In this document: piece after piece, positions 1 through 12,910 of the stretch
Numbering within the stretch: position 1 is the stretch's first letter
How the letters are laid out: every line of letters begins with the position of its first letter
DNA from: Hetaerina americana
Lineage: Eukaryota; Arthropoda; Insecta; Odonata; Calopterygidae
Assembly: GCA_022747635.1 (NCBI GenBank)
Contig: JAKTNV010000024.1
Span: 682,001 to 746,000, forward strand
Length of the DNA: 64,000 nt
Direction of reading: 5' to 3'
Notes under the pieces: model-generated
Seen by the model: only the letters and a program-made list of their open reading frames with translations
Databases searched by the model: none
What the model was told of the DNA's origin: nothing
Position numbers and translations under genes: made by a program

Positions 1-1294
1 TGACCAGGTGCTATTGAACGCCCGGTCAACACTGCAAAGATTAAAAATGTTCCAACTGCGAGTGTTGAAAAAAAGAAGGATTATTTAGAGGTTGATACCA
101 TTTATTCTCGAAGAACGAATTAATACTTTCCTTTTGCTTATTTTTTTGATTTCACACCTGGTTAATTTGTTTTCATATTAATTAATTTTACCTACGTTAT
201 GAAAGAACAAAATACCAGCGCCATCTTGAAAGTCACGACGCTCAAGCTGTCAAAAGTCACAGAACCAAAGTTGATTCAACCTCAGGCATTTACAGAGTAG
301 AATTAGAGTTTCCTTTACTGCATACTTCTGTAGCCATTCCCTACGTTGCGACGTGGAGCCATTAAGTAAATATGACGACCGAAATTCCCTAGCAAATTTC
401 TCTCAGTTGACGGCAAAAACCACCCAGTTTGTCAACCAGAGTGAACTCAGGGCACGAAGCGCGGATATCATAATCAGTATCCATTTTAGAGGCAACAGAT
501 CGTTGGTGCGCCTTTAAACCAAGCGAGTGAGCAATCAATCAATCCCATCATCCGCGGCTCTTTAAGATCCGATTCTCCCTTAACCCCTCCAACATTCCCT
601 CCGGCCGAGGGTGGAAAATGGCACTCCTTATTACTTGCCCTCTATCTCTCTTCTCGCCTTGGACTGGGCTATGGGGAAAGGAAGATTGAGTGGTTAGGGG
701 GAAAGCGAAGGAGTTTGGATAGAGGATGGCGCGAGGGTGGCGAAGATCTGAGTAAAGAATGAAGGGGGAAGCGGATTGGAAGTGGGTAGGCGTGACTGCT
801 CGAGCGGTTGGGGAGGAATAGTATAGCCCGAGAAGGAAAGGAAGTAGCCGACGATTTAAGCTGGTGGATTGCAGACCTCATTCACGACGATGGTAGTTCA
901 AACTTGATTTCCGCGACTTTCCATCATTTTGGAATGAATATTTATCACCGAGTTTATTTCGAAGTTGTTCATTCTTAAACTATACGCGTGAGAGTTGGCG
1001 GCGTGGGTTGAAGTCAAGTGAAGGGTGGTATCCGGCTTGATTTCTGTATAAAATAAATCTGAGGTATTTTACCTCGTTTGCTTCCTCTTTTCCTCTTAAT
1101 AAGGTGTGACGCAAATGTTTCCAGAATACGATTCCAAGTAGCGAGAACGCGAAATGCTATAGACTAGCACCAATCATTGATATAAATACATGCATAACAA
1201 CGCCGCGTGACACGTTTCAACTTACTACCTAATACAGATTTTTCTTTTACACATTAGCGTCAAGGTCGAATCGTGTGTTTCTGCAAATTTTCTA
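1..1294. other. No gene recognised (AT-rich, small GC-richer patch)
   Basis: No open frame with recognisable protein similarity is present on either strand. Roughly 540-880 is richer in G and purines on the plus strand than its surroundings. The frame antisense to it is Ser/Pro-rich low-complexity translation and is not a convincing gene. Confidence 0.6.
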
Positions 1295-2340
1295 ATGGAT
1301 GCACAAATATGGGCTGCCTCTATGTAAAATTTTGTTTTCAACTGAAAAAAAGTTGAAAAAAACTGAAACTAGCCTTTGGCCCTGAGCAATTTTTGAGTGG
1401 TTTTCGCCATCTGAGGCCATCCAAACTTCGATGGAAGACAAAGACCGGTCCAGAAATAACTTAGACTGTAACCATAGCTGAAATCAACGCCCAAATATAA
1501 CTAACCATTTGTAAAGGTCGTCTTTGGACAATACTAAGAATTTTTGACGACAATTCTATTGGGTATAGAATATTTCGAAGAATTTCAACGGAAAAATTAG
1601 TCATGTATTACATAGCAGCAAAATTAGTTCCTCGACTTTTGAAAACTGACCAAGAGCAGCGACGCCTTGTTCTTTGCACTGAACTGAAAGAACTTTCTTT
1701 AGAAGATTAAAAAATTTTTACCCAGACTAATTTACTGGTGTTGAGGTGTTGGGGTTGAGAGCTAGACATACAGTTGCGATCGATCAAAAACAGTCGTCGC
1801 AGTAGAAGAGGACCGATTCAAGAAGACTCAAGAAATGCCGACAAGTGAAGAGCATTGTGGGGGAGCATGCTCACAGATATCTTGGATCGTGAACGGAATC
1901 GCTTATTCAGAATATCTCTTGTAGAGGCAGTCGGTGACTTTGGTATTATATTTTGACGTTCTGAAACGCCTTCTCGAGGACGTTCAAAGAAAACGCCCAA
2001 AGCTTTCGATTGAAAATAGCTCCTTCCTGCATCACGACAGTGCACCAGCCCTCAGTTCGTTCTGTACGCAACAGGTTCTAGTGAAAAATCCAATGGATGT
2101 AATCCCCTACTTCTTTATTCACCTGATTTGGTAACCTATGACTTCGGGCTGTTCCCCTTTGTGAAATCGAGGTTTAAGGCCACCGCTTCGAGACTGAGGT
2201 AGAGATCACGCGAAATGCAGGTGATGCTTAAAAGCAGTCACTGCGACAACATTCCAATAAATGTCCTAATATTGGAAATAACGATGGGATCGATGCATTC
2301 ACGCACAGTGGGACTGCTTTGAGGGTTCCGGAAGTTACTA
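1295..2340 (+). pseudogene. Degenerate mariner (D,D34D) transposase
   Basis: This is a near full-length but heavily broken mariner transposase remnant. It opens with an ATG at 1295 (MDAQIWAAS), followed by frameshifted traces of the N-terminal helix-turn-helix domain. The linker between DNA-binding and catalytic domains is readable at about 1603-1640 (YYIAAKLVPRLL, family form AAKFVPRLL). The second catalytic Asp is visible in HHDSAPALSSFCTQQVL from 2030, and the third in YSPDLVTYDFGLFP from 2116. Their Asp codons (2036 and 2140) are 104 nt apart, one base short of the 105 nt expected for a D34D spacing. The segment to about 2335 matches the usual C-terminal part (FKATASRLR, a degenerate ...MGSMHSRTVGLL). 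Stops and frameshifts occur throughout, so no functional protein is possible. I could not define its inverted ends. Family assignment is firm; exact boundaries are approximate. Confidence 0.85.
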
Positions 2341-2756
2341 AGCTTTAGTGGTAACTACTTGAGACACACAACGTTAGTCCAGGTATCTTTTTGGATCACA
2401 CATCGTAACAATGTAACTGTCAACGTGCGTCCAAAGGCAAAACATTGGCTTGATAAAGAAACTGATATTGGGTTCATTGGTAAATATAAAAGAATCATTA
2501 GGCTTCTTATTTCGAATTCTAATACATGCGCCCATACTTCGGATGAAATATAAATGAGCGATATGACATGGACTGTAATTGGGATGCATTATATTTTATT
2601 ACTAAGTATGTCAATTAATAAAGGCTAATAATTTTGTCTGTACTCATGTTACCGTGAAAATTACTCTGGAAAAGCTCGGCGTGTAAAAAGTTAATTCAAT
2701 TTTGATAACTTAAATACAATCAAATCAGTCTTGTCACGTTTTTTTCCGGGAGTTCT
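2341..2756. other. No gene recognised between mariner and SINE
   Basis: This is AT-rich sequence. The first part may be the 3' untranslated end of the mariner remnant, but no clear terminal repeat was found. Nothing else is recognisable. Confidence 0.45.
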
Positions 2757-2764
2757 CTTTCCTA

Positions 2765-3055
2765 TATAAACCCCCCAAAACACAGTAATCAACCCGAAGG
2801 TTGGTTTGGTAGGTGATGGTAGAGTTCACCCAATGCTAAGCCCAACGGCGTGTGAAATTCACACATCAGGGTAGGGGGGCCAGTGCCTTTCCCTGTGCCG
2901 GTGATGGTTTCCCAGGAAGACCTGGTACCCAAAAAATCACATAGCTTGGGTGGAGCTGCAGGTGTCCAGATTGCCTTGCCCGGGATTCCCGGGAATCGAA
3001 CCCGGGCCCCTCCGTCAGTAGTCCAACGCTCTACCCCCTGGACTACCGTGACTCA
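2765..3055 (-). repeat. tRNA-derived SINE, family A, copy 1
   Basis: Read on the minus strand this is a SINE about 290 bp long. The tRNA-like head is at the right-hand end (about 2975-3055). It has a box-A-like segment (TAGTCCAGGGGGTAGAGCG) and a perfect box-B-like core (GGTTCGATTCC) inside a CCCGGG/CCCGGG stem. The body runs leftward and ends near a C-run at 2771-2776. The 8-bp direct repeat CTTTCCTA flanks it at 2757-2764 and 3056-3063, consistent with a target-site duplication from retrotransposition. The same body recurs at 34139-34394 and 57552-57780, which establishes a dispersed family. A genuine tRNA gene is unlikely because there is no closed acceptor stem and the body is repeated. 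Confidence 0.85.
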
Positions 3056-3063
3056 CTTTCCTA

Positions 3064-6000
3064 CAAATGTACATTTATATTGCTGCATTATCATATTTAT
3101 AAATAAGATTACTACAGAATGATTAACAATTAATAATATGCGAAGATGCAGTGCTCGATATGAATCTAGACCTGTCTCTATACTGACAATAACGGTCACT
3201 GCAGAATTTGTAGGCACTTAAAACAGTGAATAATATATTTTTTTTAATTTCAAGTTTCTCCTAGAGTTTTGTTTGCACAGTAGGCGTAGTATTATGTAGT
3301 ATTTCAAACGGAGCATATAGCTGCTTGAAGCCAGTTTCCAGGTAACTACATTTGCTAAAAGAGTGCAAATTTTATTAATAACTGTGGTATTTAATTTAAA
3401 TATCATACTTTTAACCATATTCGCACTCTGTAGTATACTCAAAACTGTGGTTTTAGTTATGAAAAGTTAAAACTAAATATACACGGAGAATGCAGAACAT
3501 TTTTATTGACTTCTCTACTGACCGTTCATTTTCCTCAACTTGACGCGGTTAGAGATTGGTTGAGTTTGAATAAGACTCGAATGGCAGACTATCACGGTTA
3601 AGAATAAAAAAATAATTAACTGAGTCTTCATACATGTACATTATTTTATCATATACCGCAACCACGGTAATAATTTTACAGATCGTTACACGGAGTAAAG
3701 TTTCAACAGTTGCCATTGTTTTATATGCACTAATCAAGAGACTTCTTTCGTGTACCACTTCCAAGTTTGGTTAAATTGCCCTTCTCAAGACTTAACTCTA
3801 TACTTCTGTTTTTTAAATTATCTATTTGAGAAGAGTTTTAATTTCTCGATGAGCATCTGGAACTGGAAAGTAATAAATACCGGGGAATTAAAAGTTCTCG
3901 TCATATACTTACATATGAATGTGTTAAATCTACGTTAATTGATTCGTACTTTCCCTTTATCGAAGACAACGAGAGAGACTCATTTCTGTCCAGAGAGAGT
4001 GTATTTGGTGCATTAAGTGGAGAGAAATTATTAAGAACAACTACATTTTCCCCATTTAATTGTTAATAGCAAATGGGAATAGAATCCGCTTTAAGACAGC
4101 AGGAGCGTAGGTATCCCATAGGTACATCTGAGTGGGATATTATGCTGTGACTGTGAAGTTCATAGTTCAAGTCGAAGGCAGCAGTTGAAGTCGTGAGCAG
4201 TCGAAGCGACTTAGATAATTGTGAGTAGAATAGTGTATATCGTGTTAAGGTCTTCAATTCAAAGTCACCTACCCTGGCGAATTTTTAATCACCATGACCG
4301 CTTACAGCTATATTTCGTGACACTTCTCGTTTCCAACGTCGCCAATCGTAACTCCATGTGACCACAACGACCGGATAGTGCATCGGAAATGGGCTGAAGG
4401 AGTGCAAAATCCCATATGAGTATCCATCTTGGACCGTACTTCTTGGTCTCTATTTCATAGTCTCTCGTGCATCGACCCCCTGCCACACGTCCCGTCGATA
4501 ACACTCGGGCCGGATCGTGGATGAAGATGGAAGAGGAAGGAAGAAATGGCAGGGAGGAGCATTAAGCAGGAAAGTGGGGTTAGGTGGCGGTGGAGGGGGC
4601 GGCGGTGCTGGAGGCTTTGTAGTCTCTCTTCCCCACTCAACGGATTGCCTTCCTCCCTTCCCCTCGCCCCTCTTCTCTCATTCTGTTTTTTCCCATCCAA
4701 GCCGCGCCCTTTGCCAGGATGACCTCTGTCGCCCTCCACGGCAGATGAAGGGTCGCTGCAACCCCTGACTAGTGGATTTTCACTTTTGGATGGCAGAAAG
4801 TAGCTAGTGGGTTCAGAGGAACATTATATCCGGGGAACGGGATGGCTTGGCCACACCAGGCTTGGTTATTCCGTAAAAATGGATTGTTGCCTTATATTTT
4901 CACTAACAGTCGATATTGAAAATCTTATTAATCACTTCAATTTCCTCTTTATCGCCAATTTTTTGATACTAAAGTTGTTGTTTTAATTATGGCATTCTTT
5001 TGAAAATTTGATATTCATTCTGTGAAGAACCCAGATCTAATGATAATGACGTCCCAAGTAGCTTGTTTGTCCTCGGTTGGATTCGAAAGCACGACTTATG
5101 GATTTAAAATTGAGTGCATTCCGTAAGTATAATATACTAAGTAGAACTATACCAAGTATAATGGTTTATTTTACCGAAAGTGTTGTTTATATTATAAACA
5201 TTCCCATTTTATTTTTTAATGCGAAAAACGATGATTATAATATCTATTTCCTTTCCTATGTCATGCCAATTCCTTCAGATTCGTGGTGTTCATTTGCTTG
5301 ATGTACATGAGCGCATTTCACCTCGTATCAAAATTGAAGCGCTCACACCATTAGTGATAAAATTGAACTCATAGGAGTCCATTTTGAAACAAAATGTGCA
5401 CAATATGATCACATAACAGGACCTTTTCTCTTCATTACAATTAAAATTTTGGTTTTAGCACAAGAAAACTCATACTGTGCAAGAATGGAATTCAAGGAAA
5501 TACATGAAACATTTCCCGAGATCAAAAGTATCTGAAACAAACCTCTAAAAGACATTATGTGACTAAGAAAGAACTACACTTTTGCGATCAACTTGTTTTC
5601 TACCCAACCACGGGATTCTGTCGAAAGAGCTGGTATTTTTTCATTCTCCAGATCCTAAGAGAACGGAAACCCGAATGAAAGCCCAGAACCCTTGGGGTCA
5701 CCCCACCTCCCGGAGGGTGGAGTTCTCAGGAATTGCCTCACTTAGGAGTGGGGGCGTGCAGGGGCAATTCTGCTGGAAGGGGAAGATAGGCTGGGGAAAA
5801 GGGTCCGTAGGTGCTCGGTTATATTTTCTCTCATGCGCACAAGCGAACAGCTTCTAGCTCATTTATTGGCCAATATTTCTACAAGGGCGTAATGCCATTT
5901 GATCCGATAGCTTACTAAGTTTGACCCGAGTGGGATTGTTTTTAAGTAGTATCGAAAAATATTCATTATTTGTTAATCGTTTCACAATTTAATGCATCGA

Positions 6001-6920
6001 TTGCAGTATCTCTTTGAGTATTATATAATTTCGACATGCAATGCCTCCATTTTTGGGAAAAGCCAACATCCCAATTTAAACGTATACCAAAATGGGCTAA
6101 GTTATATTCGCATACAATTCCATTTTCATCTAAATGAAAATTAGTATCTAAATTGACATTTTTGTTGTGATAAGTTTTATGACACTATTGGGTACTTAAC
6201 AGTGGCGATTAAACTCATGTGAAAGGTGATCTTTGGAATAAAGTTTGCCACTGGTGTTCTACGTCAAATTTTAATGGATAACCACAAAAGTAAAGATTGT
6301 AACAACGTGCAGGTCATTTGAGTTTCATAGACGTCCCTTGAATGTAAAATTTGAATTGTGATAGTAACTGTGTTAGGTGCTGCCGTTAGTTAAGTTGTGG
6401 GAGATAGTATAATGATAGAGTGAGTGAATGCACTGTCAACATAATCGCCACACTACATGAAAATATTTCCGGCTACAAAAGATACTGTTTTCTAATTGTT
6501 TATTCCCATCTTAATTTTGGAGTCACTTTTCTACCACGCATGATTAAACCATAAGTGTTCATGTTCAAGGTTAGAGAAAAGAGTTCACGCGATTTTTTAA
6601 ATTTCGTCCTGAGCAGAAACTACTCAATTCCTTGAATATTGGCGCTCTTAGCTCTTCAACTGAGTTTATCTAGACCTATTAATTACCCATAGTTAATTAT
6701 GTATTACATTCTTCTTTACAAGCGTGATCGACAGCTCTGACTGCTCCTTTTAACGTCTGTATCTAAAAATATGGAGCCTTGTGCCGTTAACCAAAGAGAA
6801 CTTGATGGTGCAGCCGGGATTTACACGTATTTGTGACTTTCGATTTTGACCTAAGACACTTTAATTCAAGAAAGACATACATTTTTCAATCTTTTGGTTT
6901 GAAACAAGGGAACAATCGGC
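3064..6920. other. No gene recognised (AT-rich; GC patch near 4.5-4.75 kb)
   Basis: The sequence is mostly AT-rich and without recognisable coding similarity. A short GC-rich patch at about 4500-4770 includes a GGC/GGT-type run near 4585-4612 that translates as polyglycine. A moderately GC-balanced stretch at 4280-4510 carries a minus-strand frame of 71 codons that I do not recognise. Confidence 0.55.
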
Positions 6921-7720
6921 TTATAGACCAAACTCTTCTCTCGGCGTGCGGGAGGACGGGAACGTGTCGGGAGAGATTTGTGGGGCCGAAATGGAACTGT
7001 CCGAGGGAGAAGTGTGGGTGAAAGGGAGGGAGCGTGAGAGAGGGAAGCACGCGGGAAGTGTCAGAGGGGAAAGCGGAGAGGGGAGCGTGATGAAGGGGGA
7101 TAGTAGAGGAGGGGTTTGTGGGGGAAAGAGGGGGGCACGGTGCGTTGCGAGACAGGATTCGCCAGCGGGGGCAACCTGTTGACTCCTCGGCCCTTGAGGG
7201 GGAGGACGCCGGCGAGCGGCGGAGGGGTGTGCGCTTGAGGGCTCGGAATGGGCTTCATAAAGAGGGGCGAAGGAGGAAGCGGGAGGAGAGGAGTGAGCCA
7301 CTTGTGGAAGGAATAGAGGGAGAGAGAGAAGGGAGGGAAGAGGCGTGCGATGATGCCATTGAGGGGTTTTTATGAAACCTCTCCTTCGTCGCGGAAAGGG
7401 GCGAGGGGGAAAGAGGTCTTCTTCCTCTCCCGTCTAACTCCTCGCACGCCGGAAAACGTATCGTAATTCTTGTGTTTCCTTCTTTCCTCCTTCTTCCCTG
7501 CAAATATTAGGTACGCTTCGACCATATATTTCTCGAGTGTGCCTGGACGCGTTGCGGCGAGATCGGGAGGGCCAGAGGGTCGGCGGGAATGAGGAGGGAT
7601 GCGTGTGGATCTGGAGGGGATGGCGAGGGAGGAGCCTCGGTCTCCCTTCTCTCTCTCTTGCTAAAACACACGCGATCACGTGTGGCAACATGAGGGCTCG
7701 ACGATGATGGAGAGGGAGAA
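6921..7720. other. GC- and purine-rich island, no gene recognised
   Basis: The plus strand is strongly purine-biased (GGGAGGGAGC-like runs) and richer in CpG than the flanks. Several overlapping open frames exist on both strands, but they are Arg/Gly/Glu- or Ser/Pro-rich low-complexity translations that merely reflect base composition. It could be a promoter-type or otherwise regulatory island, but no specific motif decides this. Confidence 0.5.
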
Positions 7721-10700
7721 TTGATTTCGCGGGTTGGATATCAACAGGTCAAGGGCCGTGCGAAAATCGGAGTCAAAAGAACGGAAAAGCATTCAAGAAT
7801 TTTTTTTAGATGTGCGACTGTTCTCGACGCAGAGTCGTTCCTTTCTTCGTGTCATGCGTGTGCTACCACGCTTCTCAATTCCTAAATTCTTAGAAGCACT
7901 TCCTAGCCATTTTCCAATGTCATGTGCGAGATTTTATGTTTATGTTTTTTTTAAAGATTTTTGTATGCTCGGTAAATAAAAAAATGTTTATCTGTAGAGC
8001 ACAAAATTTTATGCGTAAGATTTTTTTATTAATTTAGAAGAACAGTGAATGTTGAGAATTAAGATGGACTGCTGCAGTAAACCGCAATTAGGAACGAAAT
8101 ACCGACGATGAATGAATTTTGCTTAACATTAAGTAATGCGAGGTTTATACTAAGTTAATTCAACTACTTTGACGAATTTTTTCGTTAAAATTTCAGATTA
8201 TTAAATAAATTTTCATTTGAAAAATCATAATTACAACATTTCTGCTAAGTCAAAAAAGTGCGTTGCCTAAACTAATCTTTTGTCTCAAGCAGATCAATTG
8301 ATGTTGTCGTGATGGGTGTTTTGAAAAAAAACAGCTATGCACAATTTCTGTCTGAGGAATTCAAACCATCGGTCAAGAAATGTTATAGAGTACAGCGGTT
8401 GTATCATGAAGCTGATGGTCTGGAAATACATACATATATGTGCGCTCTTCGTTTTAGGAATATATACAAACTATTTTCTCCGTTGCCCTGGCCTATTAAA
8501 TCTCCGGGTTGTACCGAGTTTATACCTATTGCTAACGCTCTCCATAATGTTTTGAGGTTTTCACTCAATTATCTCACCAAATATCTCCCGTAGTTCCTTT
8601 TCAATACTCAGATTACCTTGAAGGTTTACTTACTTATTATCCAACTCATTTGGATTCATATCTTATTGAATTTTACGATAAACCTCCGAGGCGATTTTAA
8701 ATACATTTCCGTTATACATATTACCTTGTTGTGTACAACGCATTGATAAGTTGAAAAACAAGTCATCCATTGGAAAACTATTTTATGTCATGTGCTTGAG
8801 AAACATTTCTCGAAAAATCTTGAGGAATATTTCCCCCTACAAAAAATGCTGAGTTCTAAAAGGAGAATCTCTTGAATCAAATATTCATTTCGAACGAATA
8901 TATGTATAATTCAATTGATAGAGATGAAACAAAGCATTAAGATGAGATTCAGCCAGAGGATAATAAAAAATTAATGAATTCTCTGACTTCAAATAAATAT
9001 ACTCATCAAAACACTGGATTAGGGAAAAATTCAGGTTTCCACCAAAATGGAAATTTCATGTAATATTCCCTGTGCGTGTCCGTAGCTTAAACAAAATAAA
9101 CTTTGTTCTTTGTGAGGAGGAAAGTGCCCACTGATCCACTCTGTATTAGGACAGCTCAGGTGAGAGCCACGAAACGGAGATTCCAGTGTTTCAAGGCATT
9201 CGTTTTTCCTTGGCGTCTGGGCATTCTGTTTGTTTTAAAGAAAGGATTGTGAACCCAATGAAGGAACTCTATAGAGGAAAACTCTGTGCCATTTCCCTTT
9301 TTCTTCTTATGCTGTGGAAATAATCCCAAGTTTTGTGGCGATGAACTCTGAGTCACCACAATGGTGAACGCTTTCTCAACTACAAAGGGTATATTTAGCT
9401 ATTTTAAATTTCATTCTTCCAAAGGATTCTCCATTTGATATAAGACATACGTTTACAAGTACTGTATATATTCTTAGTAAAAATTAGTGCACATTTTATA
9501 ATAACTATATGGTTCCATTCTCACGGCGCAAGGTACATACCAATCCGTTGTCAAATGAAACTATTTTTTCAGAATATTTTTAATTTATTACCTTTACGAC
9601 TTAATTTTGGTACAAAATATTTCGCGGCTATTTTTTCAGTTAAGGAAAACCGTAGCCAGAAAAGGATTACGACTGGAAGTACATGCTTGTATACTTTACA
9701 TGTTTGTATCTTTACGAGGGAAAATATTCCTTTTAACTTCAAATGTGATAGTTTATTTCCAAATCAATGAGGGTTTCCCATATACCAGTTCGTTCAATAA
9801 AAAGACCTTGAGAGGCGACGCAAGGATGTCTAGGTCTTAAGCTGTTGATATCATACGAGAATTTTAAAACTGGATGAACAGGTATGCTCCTTTTACAGTT
9901 ATTGGTAATTTTTATATCAATACTGGTGTGGTGTAATACCAAGTGCCATAATGATATTTTAATCCCGATTCAATTTCTAATTAGCATTAAAGTTACGTAA
10001 TTATCTACTTCTTAATCAAAGGATGACATATTGTTGGAAGACATTTTTTTCCATAAAATACGTTTCAATATGATATTTCAAATCAATTACCCATGTTTGG
10101 TTGGTAAGGAGTCCTCGAAAGTCTGTAAAATGCATTATGCCTAGTGGCCAAAAAAGGGGTGACGATAGAGAAAATCAATGCGTCGGAGTCACTCCGCTGG
10201 AAATCTGACATGGATTTCAGTTTAACTCCCCAGTCATCGAACAATGCGTGCTCTTTTCTAAAAGCACAGTTTCTAAGTGGGACCTCAAACACATCAGTCA
10301 AGGTCAGCCATCCCTGGTAACTGACCCTAGAAGTACGACGCCATTTTGTCTTCCAACGCGACAGGGTTACATTATTTCTTCCAGACATTTCCTTGCATCA
10401 CCAGTATCGACGCTATCGTGTATTATCGAGGCCGCGCTAGGGTTTTCTGCTCAGGCGCACATTTGTGATTGCCACCCCAAATTTATTGTTTTTTTCGATT
10501 ATTTACCCCTCCCGCATTCCTTCCCTTCCCCATATCTACCATCACCGAGGACCGTAAAGCACCTTGTATTATTTCAGGGCAATGATTTTATCTTAATTTA
10601 GTGGAACATCATGATAGAAGACTAGAAGCCATTTTGGTGCGAAGTATCATATCGTGGTTGGTGCCGCTCTACTCATTTATGCAATTGTAATGGAAAATAT

Positions 10701-10800
10701 TTCTAGCGTGCTCAATTGAAATACTTGGAGTGGTTGGCGATGGTGAAAACGACAAATTGACTCGTAAGTAATAACAGAGAATGAACGCAGGGGCATAGAG
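7721..10800. other. No gene recognised (AT-rich)
   Basis: This is an AT-rich stretch with only short open frames. The longest (94 codons at 8309-8593 on plus, 101 codons at 10083-10388 on minus) show no domain or family motif that I recognise. Confidence 0.55.
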
Positions 10801-12660
10801 TACCCCAGTACACCTTAGTCCCAGGGACGGTACGAACGTAAACACGACTTACTCACGACCGTAAACATACGCCAATGGTCTCGCTTATCCGCCGTCTCGC
10901 CAGTGAGTTGGTCCATTCCGGCCCAAGGATGTTTTAGACGGGAGAGAATGAGGGAGAGGGAGGGAGGGGACGTGCTAGTGGGGAATGGAGGTGGCCGAAG
11001 GTGGGTTGTAGAGTAGATGGTCGGATAGGATTTCCGCCCGACCAGAGGGCTGCGGGGAATGGGGAGAGGCAGTAGGTGGGAAGGCTGGTGGCAAGCCCGC
11101 GGTTGAGCTGCGGTATTAAGGAAGGTGACTACGGGAAGCTGGGGTCCGCCCATCTCGCGGCTGGATTCGACGGAGAGGAAGGAGCGCGGGCGAAAGAAGG
11201 GGATTTGGTGGAGTTGGAGAGGATTCGGGGGAGGTTGGTAGGAGGGGTGGGAGCATTCGGTACCTTTTTTCTCGAAAGAATCCCTACCCATTTCCCAATT
11301 TCCTCAGCCGGGGCCCTCCTAGGCAACGTCTACAAGCAGGACACACAAAAGGGGCCGTAGCTTTCTCGGGCTGTGGCACACGCGTAAGCTTCGTTCGGGA
11401 GGGCACAACCACTCCGCAGCTGTCCTTGTCTCCTCATCCCGCCTTCCCAACCCCCGTGCCTTCTCCCGGCCGATCTCCCCTCGGGAATGGGTGAGTGGGC
11501 GGTCGGAGGGAGGGTGGGGCGGGGGTAGCGAGGAAGCGGACGGCAGCCGAGCACGGACTCCCCAGAGGATGGTGAGAGCTGTATAAAGGGAGGGCGGCTC
11601 CGCGAGCGGAGGAGGCGTGCGGGGAGGGGATTCGGGGAGAGGGAGTTGAGAGGGCGAGGGGGAGTTAGCAGGCACATCGATCTCGACCTCCGGGAGACGT
11701 GGTCTCACCCCACCGTTCCCCAATCCCTCCCACCCCACCGCACCCCTCATTCCTCTCCCCTCGGTCCCCTCCCACCCAACCTCACCGTTTTCCCCTCCCA
11801 GCCATCCTCCCAACACCCAGCCACCACTCCTTTCTCCTCCTTCCTTTGCCACCCCTTACGATCCTACCCCTTTTCCTCAACCTCCCTTCCTTCATTCCCT
11901 CGCTCCCCATTTCCCGTAACGGTGCTCTCCCAGGGTGTGTGCGTACGAGGGGGATGGAGAAAATCGGCGTTGAGGAGGTGGTGGGAGGTAGGAGGGCAAA
12001 AAATAGTGCCGGGCTTACGGAGGGACAGGGGTGTGCGAGTGTGGCCGGGAAAGAAGAGGGGGGGCAGAAGGCGAGACGGGTGAATTGAGCGAGGCGGCGT
12101 TTGAAGGCTCCAAATTTACATTCGATGCGAGCGAGGGAAAGAAAAAAAAGAGGAGTGGAGGAGGGTGGACATTCTGAAAGATGGTATCCGGATGCAGACG
12201 GGAGAGGTAGAGGAGGAAATTTGAGGGCCAGAAAGGGGAGGGGGAGGAGGAAGCTCCCTCTTTCTCTCCCTCTTGCCCCGGGCATTCGAGATTACGCCGA
12301 GAGTTCGCGTGGATTCAGGGCACACGTGCGTGCCTGACCTCGGTCGTTCGGTTCCGCGCCTTTTCCGAATCTAGTCGAGTTGCAGAAATAGTAATTAGCC
12401 AAGGCTGAAATACAGGCACTCTGACGGACGGTCAAGGTCATTCCGGACGAACGGTTGGAATCAGTTGAGTGACATTCTGACGGAAAAATGAAAAAAAATT
12501 GCCGGAAGAGCGAATTTAATTAGGGGCACGCGCAAGGTTTCCGCCGCGGCACAACAGGTCGGATTGTGCTGCGGCCCAGAGATACTCGGCGTGGGTTTGC
12601 CCGGGATTTGGCTCGTGGGTGGCGAGCTGTGATGTGGGGTGATCGTGGAACCTTACTAGT
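10801..12660. other. Large GC-rich island with alternating purine/pyrimidine tracts
   Basis: This is the strongest compositional island in the window. Purines dominate the plus strand at about 10920-11660 and 11940-12290, while pyrimidines dominate at about 11700-11930. Long overlapping frames up to 177 codons (11319-11852 minus) and 167 codons (11782-12285 minus) are open on opposite strands over the same bases. They consist of Pro/Ser/Arg/Gly repeats, so they are best explained by biased composition. The CpG content and position would fit a promoter or regulatory island of an unseen gene. No exon, splice pattern or conserved domain was found. Confidence 0.5.
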
Positions 12661-12684
12661 TCAATTTCTATATCCCGATTGATA

Positions 12685-12719
12685 TACGAGGGTCATCCGG
12701 AAAGTAGTACCCGTTCGTG
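12685..12719 (+). repeat. Terminal inverted repeat, left end of 12.7-kb mariner (with TA)
   Basis: These 35 nt match the reverse complement of 13407-13441 exactly. The first two bases are the TA target site. The complementarity stops immediately internal to this point. Confidence 0.95.
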
Positions 12720-12785
12720 AAATAAAGACACAAAAGTAAATATTAACAAACATAAAAAATTTTATTTGAAAGAGGATACTTTAAA

Positions 12786-12910
12786 CTACTTCTCAACATA
12801 ATCTCCAAGCAAATTAAGGCATTTGTCATAACGTGTGACAAGTTTCTGTATTCCTGCTGCATAGTCCTTCGCCGCCAGCTCATTGAGATACGCGAGGGAC
12901 CCATCTTGCA
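12786..12910 (-). pseudogene. C-terminal tail of mariner transposase, joined out of frame
   Basis: Directly downstream of the DNA-binding frame, in another reading frame, the last codons of the transposase are readable: AAKDYAAGIQKLV and then YDKCLNLLGDYVEK, ending in a stop at 12786-12788. This is the standard mariner C-terminus. Its abutment to the CARWVPRV linker places the deletion junction at roughly 12890-12910 and shows that the whole catalytic domain was removed. Confidence 0.85.

Noticed and set aside
2975..3055. Functional tRNA gene on minus strand
   Set aside because: Box A and box B are good, but the acceptor stem is not closed, and the sequence continues into a body repeated at 34.1 and 57.6 kb, so it is a SINE head.
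8309..8593. 94-codon plus frame containing YRVQR, similar to YHRVQR in the 63-kb mariner remnant
   Set aside because: The resemblance is limited to about six residues, and the surrounding residues do not follow the mariner pattern.
11319..12285. Overlapping minus-strand frames of 177 and 167 codons and plus frames of 145 and 129
   Set aside because: All are open over the same purine- or pyrimidine-biased sequence, on both strands, with Pro/Ser/Arg/Gly-rich translations. Biased composition explains them.
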